Shown here: one piece after another, positions 1 through 7,807 of the stretch
Position numbering within the stretch: position 1 is the stretch's first letter
How the letters are laid out: each line of letters starts with the position of its first letter
IMG/VR virus record: IMGVR_UViG_3300038802_000018
Location: 1 to 40,603 of that record
DNA from: a virus
Strand: one strand, 5' to 3'
Length of the DNA: 40,603 nt
Translations under genes and position numbers: made by a program
Notes under the pieces: model-generated
What the model was told of the DNA's origin: nothing
Database searches by the model: none
Seen by the model: only the letters and a program-made list of their open reading frames with translations

Positions 1-60
1 GGCGGAAACGTGTTTTGTGAGTCGCAATCCATTACTCGACTCAAGAAACACAAACTGCAT
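1..60 (-). CDS. Partial unknown protein (N-terminal 20 residues)
   Basis: An ATG on the minus strand at 60-58 follows a good Shine-Dalgarno (GGAGG, 5 bases before the ATG) and opens a frame that runs without a stop to the window edge. It begins MQFVFLESSNG. It lies downstream of the csrA-like gene in the same direction, with one copy of the 15-bp palindrome between them, so it is probably the next gene of the leftward early operon. Twenty residues are too few to assign a family. Confidence 0.6.
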   Translation of the reverse strand, partial: MQFVFLESSNGLRLTKHVSA

Positions 61-77
61 TGGTCCTCCGATCCAGC

Positions 78-92
78 ATTAGCTTTGCTAAT
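78..92. repeat. Palindrome copy 1 (ATTAGC-TTT-GCTAAT)
   Basis: Perfect 6-bp inverted repeat with a 3-base centre. It fills the 45-base gap between the csrA-like stop and the next leftward gene. It belongs to a family of similar 15-bp palindromes found at 2380, 9868, 12680, 18288, 32261, 34952 and 40249. Confidence 0.75.
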
Positions 93-105
93 ACTATCGT
101 AAAAT

Positions 106-291
106 CTAAACGATGTTGTACTTACGTTGAAAGACTTCTTCCCTGTCGATATCAACGTCATCGCTGGCTTCAAATAATAGGCGAGCTGAAGAGCGTCTCG
201 CTTCGGTCAACTTCACGAGGCAGATAATCTCGCCGTCTTTGTGAATGACAACGTTCTCGTCTTCCTTGCGATGTAGCACCAGTCTGCTCAT
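106..291 (-). CDS. csrA: CsrA/RsmA-family RNA-binding regulator
   Basis: This 61-residue protein has the length and pattern of CsrA. The N-terminal strand LVLHRKEDENVVI matches the family pattern (L-LTR-GE-I-I), and the C-terminus DVDIDREEVFQR matches the family D-V--HREEIY-R. R50 is the equivalent of the RNA-contacting Arg44 of bacterial CsrA. CsrA dimers bind GGA motifs in RNA hairpin loops and usually block ribosome binding. The middle strands (residues 20-40) are more diverged and richer in Arg than in host proteins. The ATG overlaps the stop of the DNA polymerase gene (ATGA), so the two are translationally coupled. A phage copy could reset host carbon metabolism or regulate phage messages; that part is inference. 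Confidence 0.88.
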   Translation of the reverse strand: MSRLVLHRKEDENVVIHKDGEIICLVKLTEARRSSARLLFEASDDVDIDREEVFQRKYNIV

Positions 292-2114
292 TTACTGTAC
301 GCCTTGTCGTAGCCGCCTTCTGCGGCAAGTGGTAAGTCTGGAGCCCAGTCAGGTGGTATGCACATGAGCTCAATAATCTTGTCCATCACTTTGTTAGCAT
401 CTGTTTCGGGAGCGATGCAAACGATTTCGTCATGAACCGTCAGTACAACCGAACCTCCCAGGTCCTGGAGATATGTATGTATGCGCATGAGCCCGTCAGT
501 AATTACGATGCGGGACAATGCTTGCACTATGTTCTCTGTAATTTTTCCGCCCCAAGTAAACTCTGGTTTACCGCGGAAGCTGTACTTGTACTGACTGCCT
601 AGTATCTGCAGGTCTTTGTATGCAAGTCGCATTCCGTTGGGTAGTCCGATTGCATTTTCATGTATTGAAAACACTCGGTACTGAAGCGGCGGATTGTATT
701 TCTGTTTGTCGAGAGTCCACATCAGCATGTTGGTTGCACGTGACCAGAACTCCGGGATACCTGGGTATGTAGTTCTGTATGTACTGACAACGTCATGTGC
801 TTCTTCGCTTGTGAACTCCATCGGTGGGCCCATAGCCCCAGACTTCAATGTAGCTTGGAACTTGTTAGCACCCATGCCGTAGCCAAGACCCAAGATAGCC
901 GTCTTACCTACAAAACGTTCCGTCGGATCGTCATGCTTGTTTATAGGTCGTCCGTATACTTGACTGGCAAACTGACTGTAGACATCGTCATTACGTGCAA
1001 ACGCCTGGAGTAGATCCTGTTCGTCTGCAAGCCATGCAAGCATGCGTGCTTCGATGTTGCTGAGGTCAGCTACATACACTAACCTGCCTTCCGGGGCGAC
1101 CAACGACTTACGTATCTCGCTGCCTCTAGGTAGGTTTTGCATGTTGATTTTTTCTGTACCGCCAAAGCGGCCGGTGTGTGCTGCATAATATCGAAGCGGT
1201 ACGCTGAGTGTTCCGTCTTCGTTACATGCATCCAAGAATCGCTGCGCGCGTGTCTCTGCAATACGTGATTTGACGACGACTCGTGCATCCCAGATGTGCT
1301 GCAGCTCGGGATGTTTGTTGCAGAGCTGCTTGTAGCCTGCATCGTTCTTGCCGAGTGCCGGTATCTGTTCGCCTGTAGACGGAGACTTCTTGGTTGGTGC
1401 GTTGATGTTGTGTTCGTTCTTTAGATATTCGGTAAATTGTTGGTTGCTTGATAATATTTTTCTGTCGATTCCTGATGCTTCGATTAGTTGTTCTGCGTTC
1501 GTTATCTGTTGATCTCGGTACGTGGTCAGTCGTTCACGGTCCACGATCAGCTTTGGCTCGACAAACATCCGTGTTGTTAGATTGATGAGGTCGAGTTCTT
1601 GTTGTGGATAGTCATGCCACAGTTCTTCGAAGATGGCGTGTGTTAGGTCCACGTCTTGTATGCAGTAGCCTGCAATCTGTTCTTCGATGTCCGGTGGTAA
1701 ATCCACAATACCTTTGGCATTAACGAGCTCGTCGCCTTTACGCATGCCGGGATCGTTGGGGAACACACGTTCTGCTACGTCGGCAAGCCGTGCTGATTGA
1801 CCTGGCCACAAGCCTCGGGCCATGGCAGCCGTATCGTAGTAGTAGGCAGGTGTTACTCCGTAGTATTGAGTAAGAATGTATGCGTCAAACATAGCGTTAT
1901 GCGCAATCATCTTAACGGATCCCCAAGGTATGGAGTGTATGTAGTCCTCGACTTCATCTTCGCCATACCAGGTGGCGGTATCGTCTTCAACATAGCGCAC
2001 GCCGACGCCCCAGACTTTGAAGTCAGGGTGTCGTACGTACTCCATAGTTGTCATTTTAGTGAGGCTTAGCTTCGTGTCGAAGTAAGTCTCGAAGTCAATA
2101 CTTAATAGTGTCAT
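288..2114 (-). CDS. Family A DNA polymerase with 3'-5' exonuclease domain
   Basis: About 608 residues from the ATG at 2114, which has GGAAG about 8 bases upstream. The frame is open further upstream, but that part overlaps the preceding gene. The first residues carry the proofreading DEDD motif (IDFET), followed by HNAMFDAY and a third exonuclease motif near YCIQDVDLTHAIF. The C-terminal half has polymerase motif A (YVADLSNIEARMLAW), motif B (GKTAILGLGYGMGANKF) and motif C (VLTVHDEIV, catalytic Asp in HDE). No 5'-3' nuclease domain is present, as in T7-type replicative enzymes. It is expected to be the phage replicase. The stop overlaps csrA by ATGA. Confidence 0.95.
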   Translation of the reverse strand: MTLLSIDFETYFDTKLSLTKMTTMEYVRHPDFKVWGVGVRYVEDDTATWYGEDEVEDYIHSIPWGSVKMIAHNAMFDAYILTQYYGVTPAYYYDTAAMARGLWPGQSARLADVAERVFPNDPGMRKGDELVNAKGIVDLPPDIEEQIAGYCIQDVDLTHAIFEELWHDYPQQELDLINLTTRMFVEPKLIVDRERLTTYRDQQITNAEQLIEASGIDRKILSSNQQFTEYLKNEHNINAPTKKSPSTGEQIPALGKNDAGYKQLCNKHPELQHIWDARVVVKSRIAETRAQRFLDACNEDGTLSVPLRYYAAHTGRFGGTEKINMQNLPRGSEIRKSLVAPEGRLVYVADLSNIEARMLAWLADEQDLLQAFARNDDVYSQFASQVYGRPINKHDDPTERFVGKTAILGLGYGMGANKFQATLKSGAMGPPMEFTSEEAHDVVSTYRTTYPGIPEFWSRATNMLMWTLDKQKYNPPLQYRVFSIHENAIGLPNGMRLAYKDLQILGSQYKYSFRGKPEFTWGGKITENIVQALSRIVITDGLMRIHTYLQDLGGSVVLTVHDEIVCIAPETDANKVMDKIIELMCIPPDWAPDLPLAAEGGYDKAYSK

Positions 2115-2355
2115 CTTCAAGGTCTTCCAGTCTGTTGTCGTAGAGCTGCTCGAGATGAAGCACGTGTTCAATTTCGCGCGCAGTACTTACTTGTTGTTCT
2201 ATTTGTTTGAAGTTTTCTTCAAGCTCTTTGGCAAGACTGGGTTGACGGGTCTTGAGCCACATATAGGTGTAGCTGTATAGCTCGTATTGATTCGGGTTTT
2301 GGCGTCGCTCTTTTTCTTCCTGGCGAGCGAGGTCCATATATTCATCAGCTTTCAT
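2095..2355 (-). CDS. Small unknown protein, charged, helical
   Basis: 86 residues, starting MKADEYMDLARQEE, with a strong AGGAGGAAGTA leader before the ATG at 2355. It is rich in Glu, Gln, Arg and Leu, with a likely coiled coil in the second half (residues about 40-80). It overlaps the DNA polymerase start by 20 bases, so both are read from one message. No family recognised. The position just before the polymerase would suit a replication accessory protein, but nothing in the sequence shows it. Confidence 0.75.
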   Translation of the reverse strand: MKADEYMDLARQEEKERRQNPNQYELYSYTYMWLKTRQPSLAKELEENFKQIEQQVSTAREIEHVLHLEQLYDNRLEDLEDDTIKY

Positions 2356-2379
2356 TACTTCCTCCTGAAGTTAGCTAAT

Positions 2380-2394
2380 ATTAGTTGGACTAAT
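2380..2394. repeat. Palindrome copy 2 (ATTAGT-TGG-ACTAAT)
   Basis: Perfect 6-bp inverted repeat in the gap between the genes at 2398-2586 and 2095-2355. A second partly matching stretch (TTAGCTAATATTAG) abuts it on the left. Confidence 0.75.
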
Positions 2395-2397
2395 TTT

Positions 2398-2586
2398 CTA
2401 TGACAAGTCGAACTCAAGTTGTTCGTAGTTGCCTGGACGTACTTCGTCCCAGATAGCACAGCATCTATCCAGTCCATAGATAGCGCTTTCAATGTGGTAT
2501 TCAAACACACTGTCGGGTGGCAGTTGTTCCTTTACTTGTTTACACGCAACTGCAAGCGCGCGTACTTGATTGATGTCTAAAGCCAT
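2398..2586 (-). CDS. Small unknown protein
   Basis: 62 residues, MALDINQVRALAVACKQVK onward, with an AAAGG ribosome site 9-10 bases before the ATG. It is mostly helical with two cysteines next to each other (RCCAIW). No family recognised. It sits between the 57-residue gene at 2601-2774 and the palindrome at 2380, within the leftward operon. Confidence 0.65.
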   Translation of the reverse strand: MALDINQVRALAVACKQVKEQLPPDSVFEYHIESAIYGLDRCCAIWDEVRPGNYEQLEFDLS

Positions 2587-2600
2587 GGCTTAAAACCTTT

Positions 2601-2774
2601 CTAAAATAATGGTTCGTAAATTTCTCCACGATCTAATTTTTCTTTGAGGCGACGGTACTCATCCCACAAATGTTCGGATGGACTGCCGTCCCAGTCAGCA
2701 TCACGTGCTCTGTCGTATGCTTTTTCTACAGCTTCGGTGATAGATATAAGACGTGCTTTTACTTGGCCAGTCAT
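2601..2774 (-). CDS. Small unknown protein, 57 residues
   Basis: The ATG at 2774 overlaps the TGA of the vWA metallopeptidase gene (ATGA), a strong sign of translational coupling. The frame encodes 57 residues beginning MTGQVKARLISITEAVEKA and ending in a TAG at 2601. It is charged and helical with two Trp residues (ADWDGSPSEHLWDEY). No family recognised. It could serve the MoxR/vWA cluster just upstream, judged only from the overlap. Confidence 0.7.
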   Translation of the reverse strand: MTGQVKARLISITEAVEKAYDRARDADWDGSPSEHLWDEYRRLKEKLDRGEIYEPLF

Positions 2775-3892
2775 GATGTTAACTCCATGTAAATTGTTTC
2801 ACCCCAAGGGGCCTGAAGATGTTTGTCAGTACTAACCCATAGCACAGGATAGTGAGGTTCCTCACCAAAATCGTCAGAGCCGAGGTCGGTGAGATACACA
2901 CAAGCTTCAATGTCTTCTTGAAGTTCATCGATTTTTTCAAAGGCTGGAGAGAAAGCAGTGCCTCCACGACCTGTGAAAGTGGGCGGTTCTTCCCAGAAGT
3001 TTTCTGCTTCAGACCACTCAAAGATATCGTTGACTTGTGCATCACAGCCGATGCAAATAATTTTGGTTGGTTGGGTTTCTTTGGCGACAGCAACGATCTC
3101 GGACCAGAACTGATGTAGTTCTGCATCGGAGACTGATCCGCTGGTGTCAACACAGATGGCAATCGTGCCGCATGATTCGTTGTACATGGATGGTAGATAC
3201 TCGTCCTCGCTTATGTATGCGCGGTTTGGTTTACGCCATGTGTATTCATCACGGCTTGTGTTGGTAAAGAAGGGCCAGAGAACCTGACGCCAGTCGACTA
3301 GTGGTTGGAGGACATCACCGATAAGAGTCTCAATGTCACTCGGTAGTTTGCCTTGTGCTTTGGCAAGCTCAGCTGCTTGATTGATGGCAACCTGCCAATC
3401 AGATTCCAATGCTGCGCCTGAGTTGCCTTCAACACTGTCGGTGCCTGCATCCTGTACAAGACCCCATGCAGGCATCTCAATTGTTTCTGCATCGTCTAGA
3501 AGTTTTGCATACAGTGACTCGGTGGTGTCGTCATCGTACTCACCTTCTCTGTCGACAAGCCCACCTTCGGGAAGAACAAACCCAGCGTTGAGAAGATGGC
3601 CGTTGATTTTGTAATCACCGGCTACATTCCATACGGTTGGGTGTCGGTCTTGTCGTCGAGTCATGTGCTGCAGCACGCAGTGCATAACTTCGTGTGCAAC
3701 AAGACCTACTGTTTCGTGGATTGATAGTTTTTCTACAAAGCTGGGGTTGTACAACAGACGGGTGCCGTCGGTTGCAGCAGTAGCAATGTCTTCAGTTGCT
3801 ACAATTTTAAGGCGCAAAGCCAAGGTGCCGAAGAACGGTTGTTCCATCAGCAACTTGGCGCGTGCCTTGAGAAACTTGTTCTCAACAGACAT
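2771..3892 (-). CDS. vWA-domain metallopeptidase-like protein (DUF2201 type)
   Basis: 373 residues. The N-terminal half has a zinc-protease motif, H67-E-V-M-H71 (VAHEVMHCVLQH), followed by a region like putative metallopeptidases of the DUF2201 family. The C-terminal half is a von Willebrand A-like domain with a MIDAS motif, DTSGS at 249-253, and a later conserved Gly-rich GRGGTAFSPAF and YLTDLGSDD. Proteins of this layout are normally encoded beside a MoxR-family AAA+ ATPase, and one lies two genes upstream (4604-5614). The ATPase probably remodels or loads this protein or its target. In phages the role is unknown; takeover of a host complex or late virion maturation are both possible. Confidence 0.85.
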   Translation of the reverse strand: MSVENKFLKARAKLLMEQPFFGTLALRLKIVATEDIATAATDGTRLLYNPSFVEKLSIHETVGLVAHEVMHCVLQHMTRRQDRHPTVWNVAGDYKINGHLLNAGFVLPEGGLVDREGEYDDDTTESLYAKLLDDAETIEMPAWGLVQDAGTDSVEGNSGAALESDWQVAINQAAELAKAQGKLPSDIETLIGDVLQPLVDWRQVLWPFFTNTSRDEYTWRKPNRAYISEDEYLPSMYNESCGTIAICVDTSGSVSDAELHQFWSEIVAVAKETQPTKIICIGCDAQVNDIFEWSEAENFWEEPPTFTGRGGTAFSPAFEKIDELQEDIEACVYLTDLGSDDFGEEPHYPVLWVSTDKHLQAPWGETIYMELTS

Positions 3893-3893
3893 A

Positions 3894-4586
3894 TCAGTCT
3901 CCTAGTAAAGAAGAGGTAAGAAGCACTTGGTTGGCTGCATCAGCATCAAACTCTGATAAGTCACGAACTTTGTCCGCATCGATTTTGCGTGTGACTTTGG
4001 TGTGCAGCTTTTGGATAACGTCAGCTGGCAACAGTTTTTCTGCAGCAGGCCATACTTCCAGTAGTTGTTTCACAGTGTTGCACTGTGAAATCACACCATC
4101 GATTGATTTAGAAAAGGTCCTGAACTTTTCTTCCCACGCTTCAGCTGTATCAACAGCATGCGCAAGTTTTGTATGCAGTGCTTCACGAATACTTGCATCA
4201 AACATATCGATGTGCATGGTGTAGGTTAGATACCCACCACCAGCTGGTACACTGATTGGTGTAGGTAGCTCGATGTCAATGCGTGCGGTGTCACCGCTGT
4301 TTTCATACTCGGCATGTTTTTTGATGCCGATGATTGCAATATCAGTAACGTCTTTCTTTTGAAATCCGTTGATCTCTCTTGCAAGGGTACCGTCTGCTGT
4401 CTGCAGGTGTATTGAAGAAAGAAGCGTGTCGACATCTTTAAACAATGGAACATTGTTCAGAGCGTTTCGAACTTCTGATATAAGTTCGGGAGATTGATTG
4501 GGCTCAGGGTTTGAGACCCTGTATTTTTGCTCAGCTGTTTTGAGCAGCTCACGTGATAGTTGTTGTGATAGACGTACAGTAGCCAT
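3894..4586 (-). CDS. Unknown protein between MoxR ATPase and vWA gene
   Basis: About 230 residues from the ATG at 4586 (MATVRLSQQLSRELL), which has AAAGGA upstream; the frame is open for another 17 codons without a good ribosome site. It is mostly helical with a beta-rich middle (residues about 90-135, IDIELPTPISVPAGGG). The end at 3894 is one base from the vWA start, so three genes form one tight unit. Such middle genes in MoxR/vWA clusters often encode the substrate or adaptor, so I infer a partner role. The opening pattern faintly recalls phage Nmad5-type proteins, but I would not rely on it. Confidence 0.8.
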   Translation of the reverse strand: MATVRLSQQLSRELLKTAEQKYRVSNPEPNQSPELISEVRNALNNVPLFKDVDTLLSSIHLQTADGTLAREINGFQKKDVTDIAIIGIKKHAEYENSGDTARIDIELPTPISVPAGGGYLTYTMHIDMFDASIREALHTKLAHAVDTAEAWEEKFRTFSKSIDGVISQCNTVKQLLEVWPAAEKLLPADVIQKLHTKVTRKIDADKVRDLSEFDADAANQVLLTSSLLGD

Positions 4587-4603
4587 GATTAGAATCCTTT
4601 CTG

Positions 4604-5614
4604 TTAGATAAGTACGTTGGCGTTGTCTTGCGTCCACTTCTGGAACGCTGCTGATTTGACCAAGTCGCGGTCTTTTGCGAGTGAGTCACGGACAAGAACA
4701 ACCTGATACTCAGAGGGCATACGTTTTGCGTAAGCCATGATGTCTTTGAAGTTGTTGTCGTCAGCTCGGGCAGCAAGTGCACCAGATACAGCAAACAAAA
4801 TTGACGGATCGTCAGGGACGCTTGCTGAATGTGGTGATGCCAATAGCTTTTCAAGGTCAGGCATCTTGTCGGCCGTTTGCTTGAACGCAATGAACTCACC
4901 AGCTGGTCCATCGCCAATGATTGAAGCCACACCATAGAACTCGTCGTCAGGTGTGCCGCCCATAAAAGGTAACTTACGGTCAACCATTTCCCAGGCACGC
5001 GGTGTCGGGAATGCATTCTCACGAGAGTCGAGTGAATGCAAAAGTGTCGGCCGGTAACGCAGAAATGAAATAATAGTGGGACTAATATTCCTTTGCATAG
5101 CCCAAGCAGCCCAGTCATCGATGTTGGCCTCGATTTCATAGTGAGCGAAACGGTTCTTCACTGGTGTTGGCATCTCGTGTACAGCTGCACGATCAATGCT
5201 TCGGTTGCCCGCAGCAATGATTGCTGTGCCGGCAGGCAGTGTGTATGTACCAATCTTCTTGTCGAGGATTAGTTGAAGCAGTGCATTCTGTGTAGCTTTA
5301 GGTGCATTGGGCAACTCGTCGACGAGCAGCACGACATTACCTGAGTATGTGGATTCAGGATAATCTTCGGGGACACCGTACCTGGTCTTGTATGTACCGT
5401 CGTCTTGCTCGACAACTTTGAGTCCGCCGCGTACGTCGACTGGGTCAAACAAGTTGGCCCGCAGCTCGAATAGTTTGGCGTTCAAGTCCTCTGCAATCTG
5501 ATAAGCAATCTGGGACTTACCAATACCCGGTGGTCCCCATACCATGGTTGGAATGTTTGCACGTGCGTTGGCACGCAGTTCATTGGATAGTTGTGATGGT
5601 CGAATTGTGCGCAT
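4604..5614 (-). CDS. MoxR-family AAA+ ATPase
   Basis: 336 residues. Walker A is GPPGIGKS at 27-34, Walker B LLVDELPNA with D99-E100, and a sensor-1-like segment is IIAAGNRSIDRA. The region after Walker A carries the MoxR-type substrate loop (DPVDVRGGLKV). MoxR ATPases act as chaperones that insert cofactors or change the shape of partner proteins, and they typically work with vWA-domain proteins such as the one at 2771-3892. The gene begins after a 14-base gap from the 5629-6159 gene and is the first of the three-gene cluster. Confidence 0.92.
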   Translation of the reverse strand: MRTIRPSQLSNELRANARANIPTMVWGPPGIGKSQIAYQIAEDLNAKLFELRANLFDPVDVRGGLKVVEQDDGTYKTRYGVPEDYPESTYSGNVVLLVDELPNAPKATQNALLQLILDKKIGTYTLPAGTAIIAAGNRSIDRAAVHEMPTPVKNRFAHYEIEANIDDWAAWAMQRNISPTIISFLRYRPTLLHSLDSRENAFPTPRAWEMVDRKLPFMGGTPDDEFYGVASIIGDGPAGEFIAFKQTADKMPDLEKLLASPHSASVPDDPSILFAVSGALAARADDNNFKDIMAYAKRMPSEYQVVLVRDSLAKDRDLVKSAAFQKWTQDNANVLI

Positions 5615-5628
5615 TGTCTACTCCTTAG

Positions 5629-6159
5629 TTATGCAGTGGCATTCATAAATTGAATTGGTAAATAATCTTTGAACTCTGTGCTTCGTTTAAATACTGTCCA
5701 TGATTCTTGTTGGAAATACTTGGCAAGCTTTATCTTGGATCCGTTATGTCGGTTACCATTTACTAAGTTGTCGTTGTAAAGTTTGTATGCAAGCTGTCCA
5801 TCTTTGTAGATGTATCCACCAAGATACATGTACTCTATTTCTTCATCCCGGTTTCTGCCTGTAACAGCATTGGGATGAAGATAGTATGTAGGGTCATAAC
5901 TACGTTCTGGTGGGTGTTGGTATGATCGTGATGAAGATTCGGTACGCCATTCCATCGGCCGTTCCATAAATGCAACGACGCGCATAGGTACTGGGTCAGT
6001 TACATGTCGCTGGCCCCATGTGTAATACTCTGTGCCGTAGCCACTGCCAGCTGTGTATACTTCGTGTTCGTCTGGTTGTTGGAATAATAAATCTTCTTTG
6101 ATATTGAACTGTTCTCTAAGCGCTACCCCCAGTTCTATGGGTAGGTAATTCTTCCTCAT
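5629..6159 (-). CDS. Unknown protein, Tyr-rich
   Basis: 176 residues from the ATG at 6159 (MRKNYLPIELGVALRE), chosen because AAAGGAATCC lies just upstream. The frame is open to a GTG at 6246, but that stretch is used by a zinc-ribbon gene in another frame. The protein has many Tyr and Pro residues (SYQHPPERSYDPTYYLHP) and no membrane segment. No family recognised. It overlaps the zinc-ribbon gene by 44 bases and precedes the MoxR ATPase. Confidence 0.75.
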   Translation of the reverse strand: MRKNYLPIELGVALREQFNIKEDLLFQQPDEHEVYTAGSGYGTEYYTWGQRHVTDPVPMRVVAFMERPMEWRTESSSRSYQHPPERSYDPTYYLHPNAVTGRNRDEEIEYMYLGGYIYKDGQLAYKLYNDNLVNGNRHNGSKIKLAKYFQQESWTVFKRSTEFKDYLPIQFMNATA

Positions 6160-6271
6160 TTGGATTCCTTTCCATATATTTCTCATGACAAAAGCGGCAC
6201 GCTCCATCCTGGAGTCGGTGTCTTCTTCCGCAAAAGTCACATTCACCTACGGGTCTTGGGTCTTCATCCAC
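6116..6271 (-). CDS. Zinc-ribbon mini-protein, 51 residues
   Basis: A GTG at 6271 follows a strong GGGAGGAAGAACC leader and opens a 51-residue frame ending at 6116. It encodes two CxxC knuckles ten residues apart (CDFCGRRH and CRFCHEKY), a classic treble-clef or zinc-ribbon spacing. It overlaps the gene before it by 8 bases and the gene after it by 44 bases, in a different frame. Small zinc ribbons of early phage regions often bind host RNA polymerase or nucleic acid; here that is only inference. Confidence 0.72.
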   Translation of the reverse strand: MDEDPRPVGECDFCGRRHRLQDGACRFCHEKYMERNPNEEELPTHRTGGSA

Positions 6272-6524
6272 GGTTCTTCCTCCCTCTTAGATAATCTAAA
6301 GATGGCTGAAAGTTTCTGCAGCGTGAGTTGTGTGATCTAGGAAACCAGATATGAAGGTCATGAGCTGACCCACTGTTTATGTAACGCAGGCACGATCGTG
6401 CTACTGGGCATTTGTTATCGTTACATAGAACTTTGACGTTACCCCAAAGGCGATTACTTGTATCAGCTATCTGGTTTCCATGATCATTTGAGAACTTTTG
6501 AGCTCTCTGTATATAAGATGTCAT
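6264..6524 (-). CDS. Small Cys-containing unknown protein
   Basis: 86 residues, MTSYIQRAQKFSNDHGNQ onward, with GGAGG 6 bases before the ATG. Cysteines are clustered mid-protein (LCNDNKCPVARSC) with another near the end, so metal binding or an iron-sulphur-like site is possible but not established. The C-terminus is basic (RGRKNRG). It overlaps both neighbours (41 bases and 8 bases). Confidence 0.65.
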   Translation of the reverse strand: MTSYIQRAQKFSNDHGNQIADTSNRLWGNVKVLCNDNKCPVARSCLRYINSGSAHDLHIWFPRSHNSRCRNFQPSLDYLRGRKNRG

Positions 6525-6711
6525 CTATATCCTCCGCTTGTTCAATCAGTTGTTTAGCAAGGGATTGATAGCCTGATGTATATGAGGCCAGGCCACCTTG
6601 CCCTGTTAAAGGAAACATCTCGATGTCAACGTATTGATTGACATCGGATAGAACTTCCAACAGAGCAACTGCTTGGGTTCTAGTCAAGCGAAAGGATACG
6701 TAACGTGACAC
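6484..6711 (-). CDS. Small unknown protein
   Basis: 75 residues starting from a GTG at 6711 that overlaps the stop of the preceding gene (TAGTG). The protein (SRYVSFRLTRTQAVALLEVL) looks like a compact alpha/beta fold with an acidic tail. No family recognised. Coupled translation with the 6711-6986 gene is likely. Confidence 0.65.
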   Translation of the reverse strand: MSRYVSFRLTRTQAVALLEVLSDVNQYVDIEMFPLTGQGGLASYTSGYQSLAKQLIEQAEDIDDILYTESSKVLK

Positions 6712-6986
6712 TATGCAGTACGCCAGATTCGAACAAACTTGCCACCATTTTCTACAACTGTTTGTACTTTCAGTTTAAAAGCGGGGGGAAGTTTGTTTAT
6801 TTTCTTCAGCCTATTGGCTGCTGACGTTGCTGCGTACGCTTCTTTGGCTTCATTGAAACGTACTGAATCACCTATGTCCATTTGGTGCAGCCAAACAAAT
6901 TTGATTGTTCCAAACTTGGTAGGTTCCATACCTCTACGCTTTGGTTCTGCAGGTACAGGTATGTTTTTTTCAATCTTAACCGTCAT
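6711..6986 (-). CDS. Conserved phage unknown protein (IPVP...VGDS...WR pattern)
   Basis: 91 residues with an AAAGGA ribosome site. It follows a pattern I know from many small phage proteins: an N-terminal IPVPAEPKRRG, a central MDIGDSVRF, a helix rich in Ala (EAKEAYAATSAANRL), and a C-terminal FVRIWRTA. The function of that group is unknown to me; a small DNA- or RNA-binding role is often presumed from the basic, RVWR-like ending. It is the first gene of a short overlapping run toward 6264. Confidence 0.75.
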   Translation of the reverse strand: MTVKIEKNIPVPAEPKRRGMEPTKFGTIKFVWLHQMDIGDSVRFNEAKEAYAATSAANRLKKINKLPPAFKLKVQTVVENGGKFVRIWRTA

Positions 6987-7027
6987 ATTAAATCCTTTCG
7001 TATAACGGGTGTTGAAATCTTGCCGGT

Positions 7028-7465
7028 TTACCGGTTCTTATTATACATCTGGTTCCACAGCCAACTGCTCAAACGTGCAAGCTGTTGTGAAACTAGAATC
7101 ATCGCACGGCTATTCCATAGCCAGTGGTTATGTCGTCGTAAGGTTTGTTTTACACCTTCATCACAGTTGTATTCATCCCAATAAAGATTTAATGCTTTAT
7201 CTTCTAAGTCGGATATTTGTTGTTGAAGTTCTTCTTGTCGTGCACATAGGTCTTCAAACTGTTCTTCAAGTTGATAGCCTTTGATTCGTTGTTGACCGTC
7301 CTGCATGTAGTACGTGCAACGTTCCTCGATCTGTGCAATCTGCGAACGCACATCTTCGAGTTCATCTTCAGCAGCGGCAAGCTTATTACCAAGGTCAGCT
7401 TCTTGCTGAGCAATTGATAGGCCTTCTAGGTAAGCGTCGTATGAAGTATCAGAGACCATGTTCAT
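7028..7465 (-). CDS. Coiled-coil unknown protein
   Basis: 145 residues with a GAGGAGAAGG leader. Residues about 15-95 form a long coiled coil (AAAEDELEDVRSQIAQIEE and LEEQFEDLCARQEELQQQ). The C-terminus is Trp-rich and amphipathic (HNHWLWNSRAMIL, SSWLWNQMY). There is no clear membrane span. It overlaps the upstream 63-residue gene by 17 bases. Function unknown. Confidence 0.75.
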   Translation of the reverse strand: MNMVSDTSYDAYLEGLSIAQQEADLGNKLAAAEDELEDVRSQIAQIEERCTYYMQDGQQRIKGYQLEEQFEDLCARQEELQQQISDLEDKALNLYWDEYNCDEGVKQTLRRHNHWLWNSRAMILVSQQLARLSSWLWNQMYNKNR

Positions 7466-7640
7466 CGTCCTTCTCCTCTTTTAATAATGGCATACAAGCT
7501 GCGATTTCTTTGCCGGCGCTGGCATTTATATCTTCTGCTAACATTATACATTCGTCTCGTTCGAGGCGCGTTTCTGCGGAGGTAAGTTCTAATTTATCTC
7601 CGATACTGATGTAAATTAGCAACACGTATACATAGGTCAT
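7449..7640 (-). CDS. Small protein with N-terminal hydrophobic segment
   Basis: 63 residues. The start MTYVYVLLIYISIGDKLEL is a short hydrophobic segment that could anchor it in the inner membrane or act as an uncleaved signal; the rest is acidic and helical. The ATG at 7640 overlaps the stop of the zinc-ribbon gene (ATGA), and its end overlaps the coiled-coil gene by 17 bases. The three are thus coupled. No family recognised. Confidence 0.65.
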   Translation of the reverse strand: MTYVYVLLIYISIGDKLELTSAETRLERDECIMLAEDINASAGKEIAACMPLLKEEKDDEHGL

Positions 7641-7807
7641 TTGTCATCCTCATCTAGTTGTATTCCTTTATCCCAGAAACGCATGATTGCCATTGGCACT
7701 TCGAAGATGGCGTCGCATTTTTTACATGCCCACGTTTCCCAATCGATTCCGTTACTATCTACCCATCTAAGTTGGGTATCACAGTGGTTACATGTTTCTG
7801 GTTTCAT
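7637..7807 (-). CDS. Zinc-ribbon mini-protein, 56 residues
   Basis: The ATG at 7807 overlaps the stop of the 46-residue gene before it (ATGA) and the TGA overlaps the next ATG, so both ends show translational coupling. The 56-residue product has two CxxC pairs, CNHCDTQ near residue 6 and ACKKCDAIF near residue 27, about 20 residues apart: a typical zinc ribbon. Its function is not evident. Along with 6116-6271 it is the second such mini-protein in this early run. Confidence 0.72.
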   Translation of the reverse strand: MKPETCNHCDTQLRWVDSNGIDWETWACKKCDAIFEVPMAIMRFWDKGIQLDEDDK

